Positions 54,648-64,000 of a stretch of 64,000 bases of DNA are shown piece by piece; position 1 is the stretch's first letter, and every line of letters starts with the position of its first letter. Source of the stretch: Coniochaeta sp. PMI_546. Taxonomy: Eukaryota > Ascomycota > Sordariomycetes > Coniochaetales > Coniochaetaceae. Location of the stretch: contig MU271144.1 in the NCBI GenBank assembly GCA_021432605.1, forward strand, positions 744,001-808,000, in the 5' to 3' direction. Below the pieces are notes generated by a model. That model was given only the letters and a program-made list of their open reading frames with translations, searched no databases and was not told the origin of the DNA. The translations under genes were made by a program, and so were the position numbers.

Positions 54648-57600
54648 TCAATCATCGTCCTGCAGCGTCGAAACCTGCGGCCCGACCCTCTCAAGCGCCT
54701 CACGCAACATCCCAAGTTTCGCCTTCCTCTTAGCCTGCTTTGACTGCAGCGTCTTCCTCTCCTCCTCAGTAAACATGCTCATCTTCTTCCTCGGCGGCGT
54801 GCCCCTCGCGCCATACGACGCAACCGACGAAGCAAGAGAGTCGCGCAAGTTGGTGCCCGGCGACAGCAGGAGCGACCTGCGGTGCGAAGGGGTGCCCCCA
54901 ACAAACGGCGACCCTTCGCGACTGCGCGGCCCAGGACTAGCGGTGCTGACGCGCAACTTGCGCATCTGCGTCTCGAGAACGTCAACGTCCACGCTCCGCT
55001 TCTCGGCCATGGTTGTCAGCTTGTTGATTGTGCGGATGACGGCCTCGACCGTCGGGGCGCCGGTGTTCCGCTTATGTGCACCCCCTGCTGAGGCAGTCTT
55101 TGCACGGAGGAGAGTGAGACTCTGTTCGGCCTCGGAAAGCAGCTGCGTGACGTTCGCGTATGCCTTGCGAAGCTCATTCTGCTGCGTCGCTTGCTCCGCA
55201 TTGAGGGGCAAGGACTTGATGATGGAGGCTTGGTCAGGATCCACGTGGGCCATGATAATCTTGTGCATGTCCTCCTGCTTTGCCCGCACTTTGGTTATGT
55301 CGCGCAGTATCTCCCGAATTGTCTCCTTCGTCTCCCCCACATTCTTAACGCGGCCTTCCTCGAGCTCCCGAGTCAAGTCGTCCTCTACCAGAACACCAAG
55401 GTCTTCCGCCTCGACCAGGACCCAGTCGTCAGGGTTATCCAGGTCGTCCTTTGTGCGACCACCCTCTTTGTAGAAGGTAGTATGACCCTTGATGAAGGCC
55501 TGGAGAGCTCGCGAGTTCAAACCGATGCGATCTATCATGCGGTTGATATCGCGCCACAAGGCCTCGCACTGGATATGCACTGGCTCCTTCTCTCTGCTCG
55601 AGATTTCGGGAAGTTGAGAATCGACGGCCACAAACTCATCTATCCGCAGCGTTGGCTCAATCTCGGATTGTAGGATTTGCTGGACACCTTCGTCCTCCGG
55701 GTCACGAAGTAGCTGCGCTTCCTCCTCCTTCTTTGCCCGCAACTTCCGCTGTAAGTCGACGTTGGGATCCAGCATGATGCTCGACTTTCCTGCCTTATGG
55801 AAACTTGCCTGCGACTGGGCTGATGCCTGAGGTTGAGGCTGAGATGGAAGCCCCTTCCTTCCAAGGATCTGCGAGGCCATACCGGGCGCACTAACTGAGC
55901 GTGACGCCTCGGGCCTAAGAAGATTTGGTGGAATGGCACCCCGGGCAGGCGGGATTGTACTCCGGACGGGACTGGGGGACCGGGGGCTAGGGGGCACTGC
56001 CTTCGGGAATAGAGGCGGAGCGTTTTTGCTTATCTCACCAAACAGAGGTCGCGGCTTTTCGTTCTCGATCTTAGCATAGGACGAGAAAGTGCTCCCGCCC
56101 ATTCCAGAAAAGGAGCCCTGAGGAGTGAATCCGGGTGTGTGTCCGCTGAGACCGGATCCGGGAGGACTCAGATCTTTAGCAACATCAATACCGCTGCCTT
56201 CAGTCCCATCTTCGTCCTCCTCTTCCTCATCCTCGTCACCCTCCTGCTCCTCTTCCTCCCGATCCTCCTCCTCCTCGGCTTCCTCGTCACCTTCGTCCTC
56301 CCCTTCACCCTCCTCTTCCTCGGAGAATTCGCCCTCCTCGGGGCTGTCAGGCGCTGCCGGGATAGCAGATGGCTCATCATGAGTGGGACCCTTAAGCGAG
56401 AAGTCTGGTGGCAACGGTGGCTCCTCGGGCTTCTTCGCCGGTACCTTGGTGAAATCCGGAGGCAGAGGGGCATACTCAGTGACCGTCGCGTCCTCGGCTT
56501 TCGAAGGCTTGGCAAGGAAATCCGGTGGTAACGGGGCATCGTCGGGAGACTTGGACGTCGTCTTGGACACTGTTACCGGTGAGTACTCTGACCGGGCAGA
56601 AGAAGACGAAGACCCCCCAATGGGATAGGGCGGCTTACTTGTTGGATCAGGAGGTAGAGGCGCTTCAGGTATGTTAGCTAGGTTCTCCTTGTCATCTTCA
56701 TCCTCCTCTTTAATCTCAGAGCTCGCCCAAGACTCCTCCGACTGGGGTGAGACTGGCTCAGTGGTTCTCGATGGTGCGGACGGCGCAAAGGGATTAGCGA
56801 AGGGCTTCGGCGCGAAGGGGTTGACTGCAGGCGATGTGGCTGGCTTTGACCCGCCAAAGAGACTGGAACCAGCTGACTGGCCTGACGTTGTGGGAAAGCC
56901 GAACTTTGGCGGAGCTGGTGTGGTAGTAGGCGTTGTAGATGAACCGAACATGGACTTAGGCTTCTCAACAGCGGGTGTAGTTGACTCGAATATGGACTTG
57001 GGCTTCTCGGTCGCGGGCGTGGTAGCATCCATATCCTCGTCCTTAGCTTCGTTAGGCTGTATAGCCTTAGCCGAATCATTAAGGGAGAGACCAAAGCCAC
57101 CTCCAAAGAACGAGCCTCCAGCGCTCTTCTGCTCAGGCTCATTATCGTTGGCCGTCTTTGGATCTGCCTTAAAAGTTGTACCAAGCACGAAAGGGGAACC
57201 GAAGGTTGTACCACCCTGAGACTTTACACCCGGCGGAGGGAATGCCGTTTCGGTGTCCATAGAAACTTCCTTGATAGGAGCTCCAGTCGGCTGCCCAAAG
57301 ACACTCGTCGTAATATTGGTACTGGATGCAAACGATCCGAAGCCCGGTTTACTTGCAAATGCAGAGAAACCGCCAGAGGCTGCGGGTGTACTGCTGCCAA
57401 ATACTTTGTTGGTATTGGCTGCACCTGCAGTGCCGAATCCGGACTGTCCAAATGCCGGAGTCGCTGTAGCAGTCGACCCAGCAGCCCAAGGAGACGGCTT
57501 TGACCCCAGAGCCGTGGACGGTTGGCCAAACGCCGGAGCCGCGGCAGGTTTAGCACTGAAAGGAGACGAAGCTAGAGAGGGTGCCCCAAACTTGGGCGCC

Positions 57601-59355
57601 GCTGCTGCAGGCGTACTACCAAACGAACTTGAACCGAACGCTGGAGCTGCCCCACTCGATGCTGGAGTGGCCGCGGCCCACGGACTTGACTTCGCTCCAA
57701 GGACAGACGGACCGCCAAATGCGGGCGTAGCTGCTGCTGCTGCTGGGGCGCCAAATGCGGCGGGTGTACTGGAAGACGGAGCACCGAACGCCGGCGTACT
57801 GGTTGCAGAGACAGCAAAAGAACTTGGTTTAGGAGTGCCAAAAGCAGGCGCTGCTGGCTGTGGACCCGCTGACTGCTCGGCGGCAGCAAGGCCAGGATAT
57901 ACTGTTCCAGCACGGATCGACTCATTGTATACAATCCACCAAGCACATAGGACACCTTCATTGCTGAGCACCCAGAGCCCGGGCAACGGTCCAGGAGACT
58001 CGTTCATCTCATCTGCGGGGATAGGCTTGTAAACCTTGTCCTTTCCCGAAAGATCTAGTGCGACTCCCACGGGGAAAGTATCCTGAAGATCCTCCGTCAT
58101 AGGCAGTTGGGCCCGCCTTGAGTCGTCCGCCAACTCGGTCGTCGTGAAGACATTGGTGATGGCCTCGGCCGGTTTATCGCTCGCCAGTGGGGTCTTTGAC
58201 CGTGACAACAGGCCGATGTCCTGTATCGCAGTTGAAGCGATTATGAGGAGGTCATCGAGGTTTGGAGGAAAGTGGTGCAGCCTCAACACGCTATGGTGAG
58301 GAGTCTTCTCGCTCACAAACGGCTCAACGGGGTCTGTGATACTCTGGAACGTGAAGGTCGGCGCAACCCCGGGCTGCTGCTTTCGCGTAATGATGTGATA
58401 CACAGGCTTGTCTTGCCCATTCGTTGCCTGATGTATGACAAGAAACACGTTGTTCTCAATCCATGTTATGGACTCAACTGCGGAAAGAAGTCAGCAAAGG
58501 TCGCGTCACGCGCAGATGTGAACATCTTACCATGAAAATCGCCCAAGGTTGGTGGCTTGGGAATCTGTCCCTTATCCGTACCGTCAGGGGTCATTTGGTT
58601 TACTGTGCCATCTGCCCGGCCGGCCACAAGCTGCTTTCCCTTTGTACTCCATGATGCACAGGTAACCTGATTGCGGAGCACCGGTCCATTCTCGCCGGAG
58701 ACAAGACTCCTCTCCTGGAGGTTCGCCATCAGTAGATTGCCGTTGGTAGTGACAATGGCGCAAAACGCGGAAAGCTCTGGCATTGGGTTGGGGACGAGTT
58801 GACGGATGGACTCGCCAGATGTGCTCAGCTCAAAGGCAGGCTGGCTAGAGCCCTGACTGAGAGCTTGCACCTCATAGACAGCAAGGCCCCCACCAGATTC
58901 GGCCGACACGACGAGGAACTGCTCGTCGGCAGTAAAGGCCAACTGGGATATGCGAGCGGGCACGGGCACCGTCATGGGCGGCTGAAAGGGGCGGATGTCA
59001 CTTTCACCCTTAGCAGCGTCGAAGGCTTTCCGTACAGTCTCGGTAGTGGCTATATACAGTGCGTCTGGTCCGGCAGCGGCGACGAGGCCCTTGCGAGAAG
59101 CAATGCTCAAGAGCGAGGCGGTGGGTGCTGGAGGGGTAGACCATCTCGGAGTCAGTTGGAGTTTGGCATCACCGGCAACCGAGAGGAAACCGAGGCCCTA
59201 TGTGATAGCACAACGCGGCACGTCAGTAGAGTTCTTGGAGATGCTATGAGGGAGGCTGTCTGATTTGGTACCTCTGTCTGAATGGTTTCGAGTTTATCCT
59301 CAGGCTGTCCTCCTGCCCCGCCGGCGTTACCCGAGTTACCAAAGCTGAAGGCCAT
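54648..59355 (-). CDS. NUP159: Nucleoporin NUP159 (Nup214 family)
   Basis: Exons 59272-59355, 58531-59197 and 54648-58477 give 1526 residues; introns are 74 and 53 nt. The N-terminal 430 residues form the beta-propeller that docks the mRNA-export helicase Dbp5 (LGFLSVAGDAKLQ, KGLVAAAGPDALYIATTE, EQFLVVSAESGGGLAVYEV, VTCASWSTKGKQLVAGRADG). An FG-repeat region follows (many PAFG, FGS and FGA units, about 450-800). Next come four PLPPDF/P motifs (56398-56672) and a long Glu/Asp run (56190-56350). The C-terminal 450 residues are helical and coiled coil (KAKLGMLREALERVGPQ near the end), which in yeast bind Nup82 and Nsp1 on the cytoplasmic face of the pore. Divergent from PUP1. Confidence 0.93.
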
Positions 59356-60189
59356 GACTGTAGCGAAGTAGCCGCCTTTGGGGAGAGGACTCGAGTTTCA
59401 TAAACCAGGTGTCCGTCTCATCGGGCGGTTGGAGCACGTGTCAAGGTCGCAGATGGAATGAATGGCAGCGGAGGAAAGACGGCGACTGTCCGAGTTGGGT
59501 GGTAAGGCAGAGATAGAAATGAAGAAAAGCAAAAATGGCCGTATCCAGTTCGTGCAGCTCGTTGGATCAGGCAAGCGGGAATTGGTTGTTCAGAAGGTTG
59601 TGATATCTGGAGACGGGAATCAATAGCGAAATGCGCAGAAGAGCAACAACATAGACAGTCGGCTTCTTTTTCGACATTCGCTCTTTCTATTCCTTGACGC
59701 GACTTTCTACCATTGGATAGTTTCTGACTGCCTCTGTCGTGCCTGCCTACTGGCGGCGCCAAGCCTCTCTTTCTAGCTTTCCAGGTGGGTCACTTTTGTC
59801 CGTTCACTTTATTGATTCGTTATCGACAGAGGGAAAGGAGCTTGGGCCATTGGTACTTTCCAGGCATCGAATACCAGTAAGGTTACTACCGTACAGTTAC
59901 AAAAACGGAGCCCGTAGCCTTGCATTCTAGCGCGTTCCCACTGCCAGGGGAGCTTCCATTCCCAGGCGTGCACTGCAGCTCTGCGAAGGCAGCTTTTAGC
60001 CTCGTCATCTCCACGAACCGTGATTGCCTCAGCTTCAACGACACAAACCCCCAACCTCAACCACACTCCTTCACCACGACCATCAAACCCCCATCTCTAC
60101 GTTTGACAACAACACGGTATTACACAAATACGAAGAGATCATTGTCAACTGCCACAGATCAGTGACGAAAGTGACGACGTTGACACGCG
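59356..60189. promoter_or_regulatory. Divergent promoter region, NUP159/PUP1
   Basis: 834 bases between two divergent start codons. The right 200 bases are rich in C and A (60020-60150), a usual leader for the proteasome gene. I did not find a clear proteasome-associated control element (GGTGGCAAA). Confidence 0.5.
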
Positions 60190-61074
60190 ATGCCGGGCTT
60201 CGATTTCTCAAACTACAACCGCAATGCGGCCCTCCACGCTCGAGGAGTCCCCCTGCCCAAGGCGACAAGCACAGGAACGACCATCGTCGGATGCATATTT
60301 GACGGTGGTGTAGTGGTGCGTGATTCCTCCCGCGCTCTCTCGATCCTCTCTGACGCTCTCTTCTAACATATGGCTCGTGGTTAGATCGCTGCCGACACCC
60401 GCGCAACATCCGGCCCAATTGTAGCCGACAAGAACTGTGAGAAGCTGCACTACATCGCTCCCAACATCTGGTGCGCCGGTGCCGGCACAGCGGCCGACAC
60501 CGAGTTCACCACGGCCCTCATCTCCTCCCAGCTCGAGCTGCACGCCCTCTCCACCGGCCGCAAGCCCCGCGTCGTCACCTGCATGACCCTCCTGAAGCAG
60601 CACCTTTTCCGCTACCAGGGCCACATTGGCGCCTACCTCGTCGTCGCCGGCGTCGACCCCACCGGAACCCACCTCTTCACCGTGCACGCCCACGGCAGCA
60701 CCGACAAGCTCCCCTACGTCACCATGGGCTCCGGTTCGCTGGCCGCCATGTCCGTCTTCGAGACGCAGTGGCGCGGCAAGCTCACGCGCGACGAGGCCGT
60801 GGCGCTGTGCTCGGATGCCATCAAGGCCGGCATCTTCAACGATCTGGGATCCGGGAGCAACGTCGATGTTGCGGTCATCACCGCCGACAAGACGACGCTG
60901 ATGAGGAACTATATCCGCCCCAACGAGAGGGTGCCGAAGCTGCAAAGCTATGTGTTCCGGAGGGGGACTACGGCCGTGCTGAACGAGAAGGTGATCCGGA
61001 AAGAGGAGCTGGGGAACTTCATTACGGTGCAGGAGGTGCCAGTGGCTGACGATAAGATGGAGGTGGATACGTAG
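60190..61074 (+). CDS. PUP1: 20S proteasome subunit beta-2 (trypsin-like)
   Basis: Exons 60190-60315 and 60385-61074 give 271 residues; the 69-nt intron (GTGCGT...TTAG) splits FDGGVV from [20 protein letters not shown]. The propeptide is 29 residues, and self-cleavage at Gly29-Thr30 (TSTG/TTIVG) frees the catalytic threonine. The beta-2 signature is complete: [43 protein letters not shown] and a C-terminal arm ([20 protein letters not shown]) of the type that wraps beta-3. Lys and Asp of the active centre (AADTR, the Lys in CEKLH region) are present. The spliced protein matches the usual length of Pup1/PSMB7 (about 261-277). Confidence 0.96.
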
Positions 61075-62548
61075 AGTAGCTGGAGCCGGTGCTTTCGTTG
61101 GTTGAGGACAGATGACCCAGGGGATATTGATCGAGTGCCATCAAGCATGCCTCGAGCAAACAATGTACAACATGATAGATCTAGCAAGAATGGCTTGACA
61201 CCGTACAGTGCTTTTTGTCGTCGCTGTAAGACTGAGACGGCTTACCAGGATGAGATGTCCAAATCAAGCATGTCGGGGTTTTTTGCAAGGTTTTGAGGTG
61301 TCAGTCAAATTCCAATCTCAATCTCCAGTCCAACTAGTTCCCACGTTGGGGGATGCAGTGTGTTGCTGCCGGGATGAAGGTGCCTGTAGATACTCAAACC
61401 AATTCATGACCACAAAATATACCCAAGATCTATACTACTATTTCGAAAGCTGGAGTATGGTGACGGCGGTGGTATTCCTCTTCGTGGGGGCGGTCACCAG
61501 TCTAGATGAAGGCTCAAACGAGAAGTCGTCAGTATCTTACACGGAAACCGTGGTGATTACGACAATGTGGCACTCCGTAGGATATTATCGACTGTTGGGA
61601 ATTGATGTCCAAGACAGGCATGCGTCCCACATTCGACAAAGTAGGTATACCATGGACGGGTGCCGACGCCACAGGCGAAGTACGGCCGCGTTTTAGGATG
61701 CCGTGACGGGACGCAGATATCCCTCGGGGTCGATGTAGAGCCACCGCCTGGTCTGAGTTGGACGCGCCGTGGTTGATTATCGGGATTGGAAAATCAGACC
61801 AGTCAACGAGGACGAGAGCTAGAATCACAAATCCGCTTTCTATAGTGTCGACCATGAACGCCGCCGTATTATCCTTTACGAACATATGAAAGCACCCTGA
61901 TGGTACAGAACTGATATGAAGACGTGGGGTAATGGTCCGGGTAGATGACGTCGTACCGGATTCTGTCAAGACGAGAAGACTCGGTCTCCGCGGTTAACGC
62001 GTACCTGGGTCGAGGGAAAAGCCATGGTGGCCACGGGACTGGTGGCGCAGTTGCTACTAGGAAGGTTAAGAGAGGTCAACTTCTGGTAAGGGGGAAAGGC
62101 ATGGAGAGCGATCTAGACGCCAGAAGTCGAATGAAGCCCTTAAAGGTACGAGTATCAATGCTATCAGTCGCTCATAGATTAGCTCGATAGAGGCTATTCT
62201 GCAAAGATATACAGGAAGGCAAAGTGTCCCAACAAAGCACAAGTACCTAAATCCCATATACACTCAAGTTCAGTAGTCAAAATATGTCCAATGCCCAAGG
62301 CCACCAGACGTCGAATACGACAAAGCCCTCCACATGCTGAACTCCCCGAACAAACGTCGTGTTTGAATGCGCGTATGAGCATCCAGAATCGACACGAAGC
62401 GTAGCCACCTGGTCATATCAAGATGCTCGTTTTAGTATCAGAATACCAGCCCACCCAAACCTAAAACTCCTATAAATGGTTTGGGGTATGATTCGAACAT
62501 TTTTGGTCATTATCATCAGAAAATTAGTGTCTGTTCTGTAATCGCTCT
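61075..62548. other. Convergent 3' spacer, PUP1 to Nif1-like gene
   Basis: About 1.5 kb between two stop codons, longer than other convergent spacers here. Frames include a 146-codon minus frame (61529-61969) and a 162-codon plus frame (61208-61696), overlapping and without domains. A lone ACGCGT lies at 61997. I see nothing I can support. Confidence 0.4.
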
Positions 62549-64000
62549 TCACGATGAGCCTTTGAAGAAGATGCTCTTTCTCGGCTTTGATTTCGACCGT
62601 TTCTTGTCCGCTTTGCCGTCGTCATTGTATTTCGACTTGTGGATCCTACGTTGGGGGTTAGTGTACGTTTGATAGGAGTAGACTGCGGTAGAGCTGCATA
62701 CCAGCTGTTTCCAACCATGCTCATCCCTTTGGCCTCAGCCTGCCGGTAGAAGTACGCGCTCTTCTTCAGGTTCTTCCTGCATCCGATGCCCTGAGCATAG
62801 CAGAATCCGGCTTCAGCCAGAGCGTCGACGTCGCCCCATGCTATTTCACCATGTCAGCAAATGAAACAAAGACTCAGCAGGTCAAGTGTAACGTACATCC
62901 GGCAATTTCAAAACATCGCAACGCCAGAGCTTTGTCCTGCTCAATGCCCCAGCCATTCATGTGGCTAACGCCGAGCTCATAAATGCTCAGCGCAAACTGA
63001 GCCTTCCGCGTCTTCCGTTCGGCATGGTCGACCGCTTTGCCTTCCTTGGCTTGCTCCTCCTCATCTGCAATCTCGACACTAGCTGACTCAGCCGCCTTCC
63101 GGAGCCACTGTACGCCTTCTTGTTGGTTCGGCCGCATTCCCCAACCGTGTCGACAAGCAAGGGCATACAGAAGCATCCCGGTAGGACTACCCTGCTTTGC
63201 CGCCCGCCTCAGATGATACGTAGACTCGTTCAGGATCCCTTGCTCGTGTAGGGCGATGGCCTTGTTCACATGGTCCTCTGGCGACATCTCCGTGGTCGTG
63301 GTTGGGGCAAGTGAACGAGCTGGCTTGATGGTGCTAGCTGAGTCGCTTGTAGTTGTCGACATTGGCGTCTTCTCTCTCGGGGTATCTTCGTGGAGAGGAG
63401 AGGTACGAGGGCGACCCCTCGAAGTGTCCTCTGAAAACCGGCTAGACGTGTTGGTGGAGACACGGCTGGCCTCTGTCGAAGGTCGGCTCAAAACTGGCGA
63501 GAGTTCTTGACCTCCCCGGAGCAGCTCTGTGCTCAGCTTGCTGCGCTCCAAAGACGGCCTCGGGACTGGCTCCTCCAAGAAGCGGGAGCCAGCAGAGCTT
63601 GATGGCCGAGTCGGTGGTGACGGTGGTGGCCCGCCAGAAACTTGCGCCGCAGATGGTTGCTGAAGCTGCATTGCCATCTGCTGCGGGATATCTATATCAA
63701 GCATAGAACCTCTCTGAAGCGACTTGCCTCTCGGCAATGAAAACTTCGAGTAAATGTATGACGGCGCAGAGGAAGCTGGGTCGTTGGGCAACGTATCCGG
63801 GAATCCTTCCCCGTTCATACTAACGGGAGTGTTTGCGGTGTCATCTGTGAGTATAAACGAGGCATGGCTATCGGAAGAAGCCTGCCGCTCCGGCATGTCT
63901 AAGCTCGGGGTTCCTGCACGGCTCAGGGGCCTAGAGAAGTTGAACGACGGGCGAGGAAGTCCAGAAGCATCCGAGCAGACTGAGGGTGATCGTTGGTATG
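62549..64000 (-). CDS. Sel1-repeat protein, Nif1/Dsf2-like, 3' part
   Basis: Three exons are in view: 62897-64000 (open past the right edge, so the 5' end is missing), 62702-62840 and 62549-62645. Introns are 56 nt each, and joins give FEIAGSWGDVDALAEAGF and VGNSWIHKSKYNDD. The visible N-terminal part is Ser/Pro-rich and disordered. From about base 63290 down come Sel1-like repeats: STYHLRRAAKQGSPTGMLLY, ACRHGWGMRPNQQEGVQWLR, YELGVSHMNGWGIEQDKALA and CYAQGIGCRKNLKKSAYFYR. The tail is basic (KADKKRSKSKPRKSIFF). This repeat set and tail resemble the fission yeast mitosis inhibitor Nif1 and budding yeast Dsf2. Nif1 is thought to restrain the Wee1-inhibiting kinase Nim1; function here is by analogy. 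Confidence 0.85.

Noticed and set aside
61208-61969. Frames of 162 (plus) and 146 (minus) codons downstream of PUP1
   Set aside because: They overlap in opposite directions, lack domains and sit in a convergent 3' spacer.
1-64000. A biosynthetic or defence gene cluster
   Set aside because: The genes are core cell functions, with no backbone synthase, transporter and regulator grouping, NLR-type or toxin gene, and no transposon or viral coding remains.

Overview
The window is nuclear DNA of a filamentous ascomycete (Pezizomycotina; a Sordariomycete-like genome is the best guess). The evidence is the dense array of housekeeping genes on both strands, short introns (about 50-200 nt) with GTRNGT donors and CTAAC branch sites just before the acceptor, CT-rich leaders, long low-complexity protein tails, and family versions (Apq12, Spt2, Nsa2, a Nif1-like Sel1 protein, a NUFIP1/CCCH protein) laid out as in filamentous fungi. 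I saw no rRNA, tRNA, CRISPR array, transposon or viral fossil.

Layout. 1-9 kb: the 3' part of the splicing helicase PRP16, an unassigned mitochondrial-looking protein, a gene-poor stretch (3.4-4.8 kb) full of intron-like signals, a bacterial-type PI-PLC and an unassigned coiled-coil protein. 9-16 kb: a large conserved Ser-rich protein, a 2.4 kb spacer with TAAGGTA/TACCTTA microrepeats, and APQ12. 16-26 kb: GPN3, S-adenosylmethionine synthetase, a DUF3574-like protein, a secreted NTF2-like protein and MTD1. 26-38 kb: MMS19/MET18, signal-peptidase subunit SPC2 back to back with EMC3, RNA polymerase III subunit RPC8/RPC25, a NUFIP1-like CCCH protein and mitochondrial bL21. 39-48 kb: the MPS1 kinase, ribosomal P2, SPT2 and NSA2. 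48-54 kb: a 637-residue unassigned protein with a very long leader, then PER1. 54-64 kb: NUP159, proteasome beta-2 (PUP1) and a Sel1-repeat Nif1-like protein that runs off the right edge.

The genes do not form a pathway cluster. They are mostly core cell machinery: splicing, ribosome assembly, translation, Pol III and GTPase-assisted polymerase assembly, Fe-S delivery, one-carbon metabolism (SAM synthetase and MTD1), ER membrane biogenesis (SPC2, EMC3, PER1), nuclear pore, spindle checkpoint and proteasome. Many pairs are divergent with a shared promoter region (GPN3/SAM synthetase, MTD1/MMS19, SPC2/EMC3, RPC8/NUFIP1-like, RPP2/SPT2, NUP159/PUP1).

Exon structures below were joined by eye from splice signals and family conservation. 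The least conventional parts are the cryptic intron-rich unit at 3.4-4.8 kb, the DUF3574 and PI-PLC proteins of bacterial flavour, the very short first exons (down to a lone ATG in NSA2), the PLPPDF repeats in NUP159, and the MCB-like cluster with a 2 kb leader before the 637-residue protein.
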